This document shows, in pieces, positions 1-8,011 of a DNA stretch of 64,000 bases. A program made the translations under genes and the position numbers. The notes under the pieces are model-generated. The model saw nothing but the letters and a program-made list of their open reading frames with translations, was not told the origin of the DNA and did not search any database. Source of the stretch: Paenibacillus endophyticus (GTDB lineage: Bacteria > Bacillota > Bacilli > Paenibacillales > Paenibacillaceae); assembly GCF_014192395.1 (NCBI RefSeq), contig NZ_JACHXW010000015.1, positions 105,599-169,598 on the forward strand, written 5' to 3'. The number at the start of each line of letters is the position of its first letter. The stretch's first letter is position 1.

Positions 1-746
1 GCAGGAGCTGCCATCTCCTTCATCCACCCAGCGGATTGACTCGCTTCCTCAAAGTCGAACAAGCCGGTATTTAAAATCGCTTTTGGGTCAATCTCGCCTC
101 TTGAGGTGCGAATGAGCTTCGCCCGGGGCTGCAGTGTCCGAAGGACGCCCTCCAGCTCGGTCAGCTCCTCCTCGTCAACCAAATCGCATTTGTTCAGAAC
201 GAGGACATCACAAAACTCGATTTGATCAATAAGCAGATCAACGACCTCGCGCGTATCATCCTCACCTACAGCTTGGCTTCGCTCCAGCAGCGTCTCCCCG
301 GATGAATAATCATGCCAGAACCTGTAGGCGTCTACGACCGTAACCATACAATCCAGTTTGCAGAATTGCGTCAAATCGATACCCTGCTCCTCGTCAATAT
401 ACGAGAAGGTTTGCGCCACGGGTACCGGCTCGCCTACGCCAGTCGATTCAATGAGGATATAATCGAATCGATTTTCCTTGGCAAGCTTTTCAACCTCCAT
501 CAGCAAATCCTCTCGGAGTGTGCAGCATATACAGCCATTGGACATCTCCACCAGCTTCTCTTCCGTTCTGGATAATCCACCGCCATCTTTTATGAGAGCG
601 GCGTCTACGTTTAACTCGCTTAGATCGTTTACGATAACAGCAACCCGAAGGCCATCGCGGTTATGAAGCACATGATTCATTATTGTCGTTTTTCCAGCAC
701 CCAAATAACCGCTTAATACCGTTACTGGAATTTTGTTTGTAGTCAT
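1..746 (-). CDS. CobW/ZagA-type G3E GTPase (3' end cut by window)
   Basis: This is a G3E-family P-loop GTPase, probably a zinc metallochaperone of the CobW/YciC (ZagA) type. Near the N-terminus it has the Walker A motif GYLGAGKTT, then the metal-binding CxCC motif in NGCICCTLRED, and later the G4 motif NKCD. The start at 746 follows the ribosome site AGAGGTG. About 248 codons are present and the C-terminal part lies outside the window; relatives are near 400 residues. Three Zur-like boxes surround its promoter, which supports a zinc-starvation role over cobalamin synthesis. Family assignment is firm; the zinc role is inferred from the boxes. Confidence 0.93.
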   Translation of the reverse strand, partial: MTTNKIPVTVLSGYLGAGKTTIMNHVLHNRDGLRVAVIVNDLSELNVDAALIKDGGGLSRTEEKLVEMSNGCICCTLREDLLMEVEKLAKENRFDYILIESTGVGEPVPVAQTFSYIDEEQGIDLTQFCKLDCMVTVVDAYRFWHDYSSGETLLERSQAVGEDDTREVVDLLIDQIEFCDVLVLNKCDLVDEEELTELEGVLRTLQPRAKLIRTSRGEIDPKAILNTGLFDFEEASQSAGWMKEMAAP

Positions 747-785
747 GAAGCACCTCTTTTTCTATTCCATTCTGCATGCATTTAA

Positions 786-905
786 ACGTTATAATTACGA
801 TTAAACACCAATAAAAAAGCTGATCAAGTCAGCTAATAGTAATCATTACGTTTTTAATTAGTATAACAGCCACTGTTGCATCGGTCAAGATCGAAATGAT
901 TACTA
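786..905. promoter_or_regulatory. Three Zur-like operator boxes
   Basis: Three 15-base sites each match the Bacillus Zur consensus TCGTAATnATTACGA at 12 of 14 informative positions. They are ACGTTATAATTACGA (786-800), TAGTAATCATTACGT (837-851) and TCGAAATGATTACTA (891-905). The middle box covers the expected transcription start, the right box abuts the -35 hexamer and the left box lies about 50 bases into the leader. The CGTAAT half-site fits Zur better than Fur (TGATAAT) or PerR (TTATAAT). Confidence 0.72.
860..888 (-). promoter_or_regulatory. SigA-type promoter of the CobW-family gene
   Basis: Reading leftward, TTGACC (883-888) and TATACT (860-865) are separated by exactly 17 bases. Transcription should begin near 853, inside the Zur-like box at 837-851. 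Confidence 0.75.
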
Positions 906-1031
906 TTAACAAAAACTGCGCATGATGGCTCATGAACGATCAATTATGCTCCTGCTGCTATTGAAAGAAAACTTGGATATGCAACAGCGCCAGAAACACG
1001 GTCAATGCCATTTTCCCCGTGTGTCGCATCA

Positions 1032-1610
1032 TTATTGATCCGGAAAGATGTCGTTCTTAGCAAAAAGCTTCCACAGCTGCTCGGCCATATAGGATGTCGC
1101 ATGCGGCATTTGATGCTGAATCCACCATTCCACAATACCGACGAAAGCCGATGCCATAAACTGTGCTTTCAGCTCATTGTCGATATCGGATTGCGGCTCT
1201 TGCTTGCGGAGCTTCTCTTTCACGTTCGCTGATATGAACGCAAGCAGCCGCGCTCGGAATACGGTTGTTCTCTGATTGGAAAGCATGGCGGAGAAGAACA
1301 TGTAATGATTCTCGAAATAAACGAATACGGGCAGCAGATCACTGATCAGCGTTCCATCCCCCGCTTTTGTCTCATTGGCACTGCAAAAAGTAATTAATTT
1401 GTTTAAGTGCTCCTCAATGCTTTTATCAAGCAAATCGTATTTGTCGCTATAGTGCAGATAAACGGTTCCTCTATTTACATTCGCCCGTTCCGAAATATCA
1501 TTGATCGTAATTTGCTCCAGCTCTTTTTCCGAAAAAAGCTCCAAAAACGCCTTGTTTATAGCCTCCTTCGTTTTTACAACCCGCCTGTCCAACTTAGGTG
1601 CGATTACCAT
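1032..1610 (-). CDS. TetR/AcrR family transcriptional regulator
   Basis: A 192-residue TetR-type repressor. The N-terminal helix-turn-helix spans about residues 10-55 and includes ITINDISERANVNRGTVYLHY, typical of the family; the rest is a helical ligand-binding domain with no recognisable ligand signature. The ribosome site GGGAGGT precedes the ATG by 9 bases. It is divergent from a short-chain dehydrogenase, with an inverted repeat between them that overlaps the dehydrogenase promoter. It therefore probably represses both genes. The inducer is unknown. Confidence 0.92.
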   Translation of the reverse strand: MVIAPKLDRRVVKTKEAINKAFLELFSEKELEQITINDISERANVNRGTVYLHYSDKYDLLDKSIEEHLNKLITFCSANETKAGDGTLISDLLPVFVYFENHYMFFSAMLSNQRTTVFRARLLAFISANVKEKLRKQEPQSDIDNELKAQFMASAFVGIVEWWIQHQMPHATSYMAEQLWKLFAKNDIFPDQ

Positions 1611-1686
1611 GGATACTGACCTCCCGTTTTAATAAACACTTTCATTCCTTATGTTGATTATGAAACAAAAGCGATCACAATAGCGA

Positions 1687-1714
1687 TTGAACTCTCCTTG
1701 TATCTCTTTATAAT
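1687..1714 (+). promoter_or_regulatory. Promoter of the short-chain dehydrogenase
   Basis: TTGAAC (1687-1692) and TATAAT (1709-1714) have a 16-base spacer. The TetR-type inverted repeat begins six bases downstream, over the expected start of transcription. Confidence 0.65.
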
Positions 1715-1720
1715 AATAAT

Positions 1721-1750
1721 CAACGAGCGTCAATTAATCAACGTTCGTTG
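1721..1750. promoter_or_regulatory. TetR-type operator, inverted repeat
   Basis: CAACGAGCGT (1721-1730) and ACGTTCGTTG (1741-1750) form an inverted repeat matching at 9 of 10 positions around a 10-base centre. It covers the start region of the rightward promoter. It also contains a TTGACG that could be the -35 hexamer of the leftward tetR promoter, so one bound dimer could block both. Confidence 0.7.
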
Positions 1751-1789
1751 AAAAAGATATCTACAACATCTATTTAAGGAGAGATAAGA

Positions 1790-2530
1790 ATGGAACATGT
1801 ACAGCCTAAGGTCGTTATCATTACAGGTGCATCCAGCGGGATAGGGGAAGCAACAGCCAAGCTATTAGCCCAACAAGGAGCAAAGGTGGTATTGGCCGCA
1901 AGAAGAGAGGAACGTCTGAAAACGATTGTGAACGAAATTAAACAAGACGGCGGTGAGGCCGTTTGTATACAAGCAGACGTTGTTTCCTCCGAGGATATGC
2001 AGAAGCTGGCACAATTCGCATTGGATCAGTACGGACGTATCGACGTGCTCGTAAATAATGCCGGAGTTATGCCTGTTTCACGGCTCAATGAGCTAAGAGT
2101 AGTGGAATGGACCCAGATGATCGATGTGAACATTAAAGGCGTGCTGCATGGCATTGCGGCGGTTCTGCCGACGATGCGCGAACAGCAATCAGGCCACATT
2201 ATTAACGTCTCATCCGTTGCGGGCCATGAGGTTCATCCAACCTCTGCCGTATACAGCGCGACCAAATTTGCGGTTAGAGCGATTTCGGAAGGGCTGCGCG
2301 TTGAAGAATCGCCTTCCTCCCGTATTCGTTCGACCATCATCTCGCCAGGCATAACGGAATCAGAACTGCTTCAAACCATAAAAAGCCCTGAGGTACAAGC
2401 TATGGCGAGCCATTTCACCGCACTCAGCATTTCTCCCTATCGTATCGCTGGTGCCATCGCCTATGCCATCAATGAGCCCGAAGATACCGGAATCAATGAA
2501 ATTATCATAAGGCCGACTTTGCAGCCTTAA
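1790..2530 (+). CDS. Short-chain dehydrogenase/reductase (SDR)
   Basis: A classical SDR of 246 residues, an NAD(P)-dependent oxidoreductase acting on an unidentified alcohol or carbonyl. The cofactor motif TGASSGIG is at residues 12-19, NNAG is near 88-91, the catalytic serine is in INVSS and the catalytic Tyr/Lys pair is in YSATK. The ribosome site AAGGAG precedes the ATG. The divergent TetR gene and the operator in its promoter suggest induction by a small molecule, but the sequence does not reveal the substrate. Confidence 0.93.
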   Translation: MEHVQPKVVIITGASSGIGEATAKLLAQQGAKVVLAARREERLKTIVNEIKQDGGEAVCIQADVVSSEDMQKLAQFALDQYGRIDVLVNNAGVMPVSRLNELRVVEWTQMIDVNIKGVLHGIAAVLPTMREQQSGHIINVSSVAGHEVHPTSAVYSATKFAVRAISEGLRVEESPSSRIRSTIISPGITESELLQTIKSPEVQAMASHFTALSISPYRIAGAIAYAINEPEDTGINEIIIRPTLQP

Positions 2531-2878
2531 TCCAGAACGTATGATCGAGAGCATATGATTCAGGTCTCAACCATCGCAGATAACCAGACATATGAAGATG
2601 ATACAGCTCGGCATGCCATCCTTTAGACTGAACTGTTGCAAGACTCAAGCGGGCTGCTGTGAATACTGAAGGCTGTCGATTGCCGACAGCCTTCATTTTT
2701 TTTCATAACACTGAGCAAACGAGAAACGGCTTGATCTGAATTCACTTTTCCTATGTAAGAGCCATACAGATCTTTAATATCCAAAGTAAAATCGTCTTTG
2801 AAAATTCCGTAACCACGTGTTCATGCCACCTTAATATTAATTAGATTCATAACCGTTATACGTCTCTGCGATTCTGCG
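2531..2878. other. Intergenic stretch between SDR and the 2879 gene
   Basis: About 350 bases without a convincing gene. It holds the terminator at 2668-2703. The short open frames here have no ribosome site and no recognisable composition. Confidence 0.6.
2668..2703 (+). terminator. Rho-independent terminator after SDR
   Basis: An 11-base-pair stem, GAAGGCTGTCG (2668-2678) with CGACAGCCTTC (2684-2694), is followed by a T-rich run. It lies about 140 bases after the SDR stop. Confidence 0.85.
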
Positions 2879-3619
2879 TTATTCTTTTGGCTTGGCGAGG
2901 CTTGCTCTTGCCGCATGCCTTATTTGTTTTGCATTTTTTATATTCGCTGCACCTAATAAAATGTGCAATATAGCTTCCGGTGTATTCTCGTTTTGGGATA
3001 ATGAAAGCCATACTTTCGGCTCATTCGTCTCCAAAAGAAAATAAAATTGTTCGTTCGTCAAATCAGCACGGCTAGCTAGTTTAGCATGATCCAGAACGAT
3101 CATAAGCCGTTGCAATTCAACGGAATGGCTATTTTGTTGGATCGCTGATTCCAGCAATGATCTTTTCTCCAGCGATGAAGGATTTTTATAAATCAGGGTT
3201 TCCAGCATCCACCTGTTACCGCAAAACTTATTTAGCAGTGAAGCCATTGGATCTATTCCAAAACATTCTATCGTGTACATATCAATCGCTAACGTCAGCA
3301 AAGCTTCATCTACCAGCTCTGCCAATCTCCACATCACTTGATGCTCTTGTCTGGTGTGGCCTAATGCCATGATGGCTATCTTCCGATCAATAAGGTCCAT
3401 GACAATAGGTTTGGGAAGTGACCCGCCATAGCTTAAAGACAGTTTACTCCAAATCTCATCCTCGACATCCGTATGCTTAACTGCGTTGTAAACCTCGAAC
3501 AGCCTATTTTCTGTTAATTCCGATGCAACGTACTCATCCTTTAAAATATGATCGATAAAAGAATCCATCATTGTTCTTTTCACCTCAACCATCGAGCCGC
3601 TTGCTCGTGTGATGTTCAA
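2879..3619 (-). CDS. Hypothetical protein, alpha-helical, 246 residues
   Basis: I do not recognise this family. The protein is predicted soluble and helical, with leucine-rich repeating patches resembling HEAT-type or variant leucine repeats (for example SVELQRLMIVLDHAKLASRADL, and later EPKVWLSLSQNENTPEAILHI). It has no signal peptide or metal motif. The start is a TTG at 3619 with GGAAGAG just upstream; an ATG a few bases earlier is out of frame. It stands alone, divergent from a lipoprotein gene. Confidence 0.7.
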   Translation of the reverse strand: MNITRASGSMVEVKRTMMDSFIDHILKDEYVASELTENRLFEVYNAVKHTDVEDEIWSKLSLSYGGSLPKPIVMDLIDRKIAIMALGHTRQEHQVMWRLAELVDEALLTLAIDMYTIECFGIDPMASLLNKFCGNRWMLETLIYKNPSSLEKRSLLESAIQQNSHSVELQRLMIVLDHAKLASRADLTNEQFYFLLETNEPKVWLSLSQNENTPEAILHILLGAANIKNAKQIRHAARASLAKPKE

Positions 3620-3733
3620 TCATGCTCTTCCAAATCAATATAACACGCCTTCACTCCTCTGTAACTTTTTGGATAAAAACTCGTCTTATAAAGTAATGAC
3701 AATTCAATTTTTTGTTAGGAGGTGCTGCTGAAT

Positions 3734-4126
3734 ATGAAGCTTTGGCAATCCATTCTGCTGCTTGGGATGCTTACGGCGTGTTCTGGCAGATCTGATCCTT
3801 TTTATGATGAGAATGCAGGATATAAACCATCCACTGTAAACAATGATTTTATTGTCCCCTTGCAAGCTGAGTCTGAGGAAACAAAGTTCAGTAACCCCAA
3901 CATTCTAAAGGGATTGAAATATAATCTCAAAGACGTTGGAGGATTGCAGGGGTTATATCCGCCGATGCACTATTTCGAGGAGCTAGAGAGGCTCGGTTGG
4001 ATGGAGCAGAAGGAAGAACGGATGGGGCATGCCCATTTCTTTAAGAAGGAAACAACTGTAATGTCTGTCATCGTCAAAGAAGATTTCTTTCACGTTTATG
4101 AAATGAAGAAAACGAAGCAAAAGTAA
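3734..4126 (+). CDS. Small putative lipoprotein
   Basis: An exported protein of 130 residues, probably lipid-anchored to the outer face of the membrane. The N-terminus MKLWQSILLLGMLTACSGRS has a charged start, a hydrophobic core and the lipobox LTAC. The rest is charged and globular, with no family I recognise. The ATG at 3734 is preferred because AGGAGGT at 3717-3723 lies about 11 bases before it. The upstream in-frame GTG at 3722 overlaps that ribosome site. No obvious operon partner. Confidence 0.8.
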   Translation: MKLWQSILLLGMLTACSGRSDPFYDENAGYKPSTVNNDFIVPLQAESEETKFSNPNILKGLKYNLKDVGGLQGLYPPMHYFEELERLGWMEQKEERMGHAHFFKKETTVMSVIVKEDFFHVYEMKKTKQK

Positions 4127-4140
4127 CATCCTGCTAATAG

Positions 4141-4180
4141 AAAAAGAGCTGCATGCAGGCAATGACCGCAGGCAGCTCTC
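4141..4180 (-). terminator. Terminator of the Gfo/Idh operon
   Basis: Reading leftward, an AGAGCTGC/GCAGCTCT stem with further inner pairing is followed by TTTTTC. It lies about 20 bases past the stop at 4202. Confidence 0.75.
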
Positions 4181-4201
4181 TATATTCAAATGGACAGCTC
4201 C

Positions 4202-5275
4202 TTATTCTACTCGTACCGCATTCTTCTGCGCCAGCAGCGAAAGCTCCGCCGCTTTAAACGTATGCTCCTGAGTCATCGCATTTTCCGTGCCGTTCAAGCA
4301 ATCCAGAATGAGCTGGCCAAAATAGGGAAAGCCGACCTTGCCGCCTAGCTTCATATGCTGCTCGCCGTCTCCATTCACCAAATACAGCTGGTCACCCTCC
4401 GCTTCCCGTGCGATATCGATATACTTGCGCATCTCAATATAACCTTCGGTTCCGAGGATAAGCGTACGCCCGTCTCCCCAAGTGCCAAGCCCGTTCGGCG
4501 TGAGCCAATCGACGCGGAAGTATCCGGTTGCCCCGTTATCTCCAACTACGTTCATGTCTCCGAAATCCTCGAGCTCCGGATATTCCTTGTTGGCATAATT
4601 GGCAACCTTGCTGTTCACGACCGAAGCATTCTGGTTGCCCGTGTAATACAAGAACTGCTCGATTTGATGAGAGCCGATATCGCAAATAATGCCGCCATAC
4701 TTTTCCTTCTCGAAAAACCAAGCCGGACGGGCTCCCGCATTCAAGCGATGCGGCCCAAGCCCAAGCACTTGAACAACACGCCCGATCGCTCCCTGCTCAA
4801 TTAGTTGGCCAGCAAATACAGCGCTCTCCACATGCAGCCTTTCACTGTAGTAGACGGCATATTTCTTGCCTGTCTCTGAATAAGCTGTACGCGCATCCCC
4901 CAGCTGCTCAAGTGTCGTAAACGGTGCTTTATCCGTGAAATAATGTTTCCCGCTGCGCATTACGCGTATGCCAAGCGGCCCGCGTTCCGAAGTGATAGCG
5001 GCTGCAGCCACCAATTGCACCTCCGGATCGGAGAGGACCTGCTCCTCCGATGCCGCAGCTCTCGCTTGAGGGTATTGACGGATAAATGCCTCCACTCTTG
5101 CAGGATCGGGATCGTACACCCATTTCAATGCTGCACCTGCTTCGATAAGTCCATTGCACATGCCATAAATATGCCCGTGATCAAGACTCACCGCAGAAAT
5201 AATGAATTGTCCATTCTCCACTACTTTGTTCGGTTTTCCTTTAGGCGCATATTTCATGCCGTCTGCTTTGCTCAT
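4202..5275 (-). CDS. Gfo/Idh/MocA family oxidoreductase
   Basis: An NAD(P)-dependent sugar or polyol dehydrogenase-like protein of 357 residues. An N-terminal Rossmann domain (about residues 20-150) is followed by the GFO_IDH_MocA C-terminal alpha/beta domain. The stretch GKHYFTDKAPFTTLEQ matches the family's conserved K-P region (usually EKP), here with DKAP, so the catalytic motif is slightly atypical. Its ATG overlaps the TGA of the upstream dehydrogenase by four bases, so the two are co-translated. Substrate unknown. Confidence 0.88.
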   Translation of the reverse strand: MSKADGMKYAPKGKPNKVVENGQFIISAVSLDHGHIYGMCNGLIEAGAALKWVYDPDPARVEAFIRQYPQARAAASEEQVLSDPEVQLVAAAAITSERGPLGIRVMRSGKHYFTDKAPFTTLEQLGDARTAYSETGKKYAVYYSERLHVESAVFAGQLIEQGAIGRVVQVLGLGPHRLNAGARPAWFFEKEKYGGIICDIGSHQIEQFLYYTGNQNASVVNSKVANYANKEYPELEDFGDMNVVGDNGATGYFRVDWLTPNGLGTWGDGRTLILGTEGYIEMRKYIDIAREAEGDQLYLVNGDGEQHMKLGGKVGFPYFGQLILDCLNGTENAMTQEHTFKAAELSLLAQKNAVRVE

Positions 5276-6408
5276 TTGCTTACTGCCTCCTTCTGAAAGG
5301 AAGAATTCGCGATTCGATCCTGCAGATGCTGATAGAACAGCTCCTCGTCAATCGGCAGGTCGACCCAGTTATCCGTCCACGTGGAGAGAAGCATCGCATT
5401 AGAGAGCATAAGTCCTTTGATGCCCTCTTCGCCAGGCGCGATCAGCGGCTCATCGAACAGAATCGCATTCACGAAGTTTTGCGTAATGCCTTTATGATCC
5501 GGGTAGCTGCCTTGCACCGGAATTTCGCATTTCCAGCATTCCGGCTGTCCGAAGCCACCTTTATACTCTTTATTGAATTCCGGCTCCGGCACGCGAAGAC
5601 GCCAGAACGTTAATTCGTTGTTTTCAATGACGACCTTGCCGCGGTCACCGCTGATTTCAAGCCGGTTCGTACCTGGAGCTTCGCCCGTCGTTGTTACGAA
5701 CACGCCGGTAGCACCATTCTCATATTCGACGAAAGCCGTCACATCATCCTCAACCTCGATATTGCGATGCTTACCGAAATAACAAAAGGCACGAACGCGC
5801 TTCGGCATCATGCTAATCGTCCATTGCCACAAGTCAAGCTGATGCGGATCTTGGTTAAGCAGTACGCCTCCGCCTTCACCGGCCCAGGTAGCCCGCCAAG
5901 TCCCTGAGTCATAGTAGCTTTGAGAGCGATACCAATTCGTAATAATCCAATTCGTTCTTCTAATTTCCCCTAACTCGCCTGCATCAATCATATCTTTGAG
6001 TTTCACATATAGCGGATTCGTCCGTTGATTATACATCATGCTGAACTTCACGTTCGCTTTACTGCCCGCCTCATTCATTTCGCGAACCTGCTTCGTGTAT
6101 ACGCCAGCCGGCTTCTCGCAAAGGACATGAAGCCCGCGCTCGAAGCAGGCGATTGCAAGCTCTGGATGCGAGAAATGCGGAGTAGCGATGAGAACGCCGT
6201 CCACCAGGCCAGAATCCATCATTTTGAGAGGATCTAGATACAAACCAACTTGATCGCCAAGCTTTTCTTTGGCCCACGCAAGATTTGCTTCGATCGCGTC
6301 ACTGACAGCCGTTACTTCTACGCCGCTCACTTCACCATTGACTAAATAATGGATATGCCCTTTCCCCATATTGCCAAGCCCAATAATTCCCAAACGAACG
6401 ATCTGCAT
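5272..6408 (-). CDS. Gfo/Idh/MocA family oxidoreductase
   Basis: A 378-residue NAD(P)-dependent dehydrogenase. The dinucleotide-binding motif GLGNMG is near residues 10-15, and the conserved EKP motif appears in LHVLCEKPAGVYTKQ. The C-terminal domain has the usual family signature around LLNQDPHQLDLWQW. The ribosome site AAGGGG precedes the ATG. It is the first gene of a two-gene operon and divergent from an AraC-type activator, the usual layout for catabolism of a carbohydrate or cyclitol. The substrate cannot be read from sequence. Confidence 0.9.
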   Translation of the reverse strand: MQIVRLGIIGLGNMGKGHIHYLVNGEVSGVEVTAVSDAIEANLAWAKEKLGDQVGLYLDPLKMMDSGLVDGVLIATPHFSHPELAIACFERGLHVLCEKPAGVYTKQVREMNEAGSKANVKFSMMYNQRTNPLYVKLKDMIDAGELGEIRRTNWIITNWYRSQSYYDSGTWRATWAGEGGGVLLNQDPHQLDLWQWTISMMPKRVRAFCYFGKHRNIEVEDDVTAFVEYENGATGVFVTTTGEAPGTNRLEISGDRGKVVIENNELTFWRLRVPEPEFNKEYKGGFGQPECWKCEIPVQGSYPDHKGITQNFVNAILFDEPLIAPGEEGIKGLMLSNAMLLSTWTDNWVDLPIDEELFYQHLQDRIANSSFQKEAVSK

Positions 6409-6579
6409 CCGGATGCCGCCCCTTTATTATAAAATGAATGGTTGCGCTTACTGCTTACTGTTACTTGCCTTTATAGTATCACTTTGCGATCCGCTCGACT
6501 TCATTCGCATTATCCTGTTTGTTATTTTATTTGACTGTGGTTGGTGTATAATGATGTTATTTACGAGGGGAGTGACAGG

Positions 6580-7437
6580 ATGAGCATCCAGCACCAGATT
6601 AGCGTACCGTTCACGATGGGCACCAGCTCGGATTATAATGCCCATGTTGCGTATCACACCCATTTTCATTATGAAGTCTATTATTTCCATAGCGGAAAAG
6701 TGAACTATCTTATAAATGACCGTATCTATGTGCTTGAGCCTGGTGACCTGCTGCTTATGCACGGCATGACGCTTCATCGTGCCCATGTTGACCCCGAGGT
6801 GAAGTACCATCGCTCCACGCTGCACTTTGATCCTTTTTATTTCAAACAATTCATTCAGCCGCCCTTTGCTGCCGATCTGCTCGAGCCGTTCCGCAAGCTG
6901 CAAAATGTTAGGCTTCAGCTGCGCGGGTCAGAGAAAACGGAGGTCGAAGCGGTTATGAATCGGTTAGAGCTGCATTATGCGCGGAAGGATTCCTTCTCAA
7001 CCCAACGCTTTCAAGCGCAGCTGCTCGATTTCATGATTCTAATCAATCAGCTGTGTCAGAAGCCGATGAAGGAAAAGTCTACTTTCCCGTCATCCAAGCA
7101 GCTGCATGTCCAAACGATTATATCTTATCTAGACAGCCATTATCAGGAAGAAATTACGCTGGAGAGCATTCAAACGGAGCTTCATCTCAGCAAGTTTTAT
7201 TTGGCAAAAACATTCAAAGAGGTTACAGGCAGTACGATCTTTCAATTTCTGATGCAGCGAAGAATCTATCAAGCCAAAATCGAGCTGATTGACGGCGACC
7301 AGTCCATTACCGATGTCGGTTACGAGGTCGGCTTTAAGCATCCTTCGCATTTCAGCCGCGCTTTCAAGCTTCATACCGACCTCACGCCTGAGCAGTATCG
7401 CAAGCAGAATCAACTCCATACTGTGCCTGCCGATTAA
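6580..7437 (+). CDS. AraC family transcriptional regulator with cupin domain
   Basis: A 285-residue regulator. The N-terminal cupin-like sensor (about 10-90) includes HTHFHYEVYYFHSGKVNYLI; the C-terminal AraC domain with two helix-turn-helix motifs (about 185-285) ends in the typical GFKHPSHFSRAFK signature. The ATG at 6580 has GAGGGGAG at good distance; an upstream in-frame GTG at 6541 lies within the likely promoter (TATAAT at 6546-6551). It is divergent from the two Gfo/Idh dehydrogenases and probably activates them in response to their sugar substrate. Confidence 0.92.
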   Translation: MSIQHQISVPFTMGTSSDYNAHVAYHTHFHYEVYYFHSGKVNYLINDRIYVLEPGDLLLMHGMTLHRAHVDPEVKYHRSTLHFDPFYFKQFIQPPFAADLLEPFRKLQNVRLQLRGSEKTEVEAVMNRLELHYARKDSFSTQRFQAQLLDFMILINQLCQKPMKEKSTFPSSKQLHVQTIISYLDSHYQEEITLESIQTELHLSKFYLAKTFKEVTGSTIFQFLMQRRIYQAKIELIDGDQSITDVGYEVGFKHPSHFSRAFKLHTDLTPEQYRKQNQLHTVPAD

Positions 7438-7467
7438 GCGTTAATTCGAAACCGAGGATTAGCGCTA

Positions 7468-7510
7468 TTGACCCATTTAGTTGATAAGCGTATTATTGAT
7501 ATATCAACTA
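7468..7510 (+). promoter_or_regulatory. marR promoter with embedded palindromic operator
   Basis: TTGACC (7468-7473) and TATTAT (7491-7496) are 17 bases apart. An inverted repeat, TAGTTGATA (7478-7486) with TATCAACTA (7502-7510), brackets the -10 region. Its right part contains the perfect 12-base palindrome TTGATATATCAA (7496-7507). This is the expected layout for autorepression by a MarR dimer. Confidence 0.72.
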
Positions 7511-7533
7511 TATAAATAGAGCAGGTGAAGACA

Positions 7534-7959
7534 TTGGAATTAAAACAATCCGTAGGTTACGTAATCAGCAATACAGGACGCCGGCTGAATCAACGGCTGC
7601 AGCAGCTTTTTCAACATCACGACGTAACGCCCGAGCAATTTACACTCTTAATGTGTCTGAGTGAGCATGATGGAATTTCCCACAAGGATTTGGCTCAGCG
7701 TACCGATAAGGACCCTGCTAACATCACCCGCTTGGTTGATCAGCTTGAGCGCAAAGCTCTCGTTAAGCGAATAGCAAATCCGAACGACCGCCGCTCGCAG
7801 CTGATCTATATTACTGACAGCGGTACAAGCTGCGCAATAGAGCTTGCGCCTATAGAAAGAGAGTACGTTCAACAAATGTTAACTGGCATCACTCCGGATG
7901 AAATTAAGGCCTTTATGCGCTTTATGGACAAAATCAATCATAATTCTGGCATACAATAA
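7534..7959 (+). CDS. MarR family transcriptional regulator
   Basis: A 141-residue winged helix-turn-helix repressor. The recognition region KDLAQRTDKDPANITRLVDQLERKALVKR and the wing RIANPNDRRSQLIYIT are classic MarR. I chose the TTG at 7534 because AGCAGGTGA lies six bases before it; the in-frame GTG at 7525 overlaps that ribosome site. It precedes an MFS transporter by about 50 bases and probably forms an operon with it, so it likely represses an efflux pump together with itself. Confidence 0.9.
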   Translation: MELKQSVGYVISNTGRRLNQRLQQLFQHHDVTPEQFTLLMCLSEHDGISHKDLAQRTDKDPANITRLVDQLERKALVKRIANPNDRRSQLIYITDSGTSCAIELAPIEREYVQQMLTGITPDEIKAFMRFMDKINHNSGIQ

Positions 7960-8011
7960 TACGCTCAATCTGTAAAACATGGTTGACCAACAGCTGAGAG
8001 GGGAACTCGCA

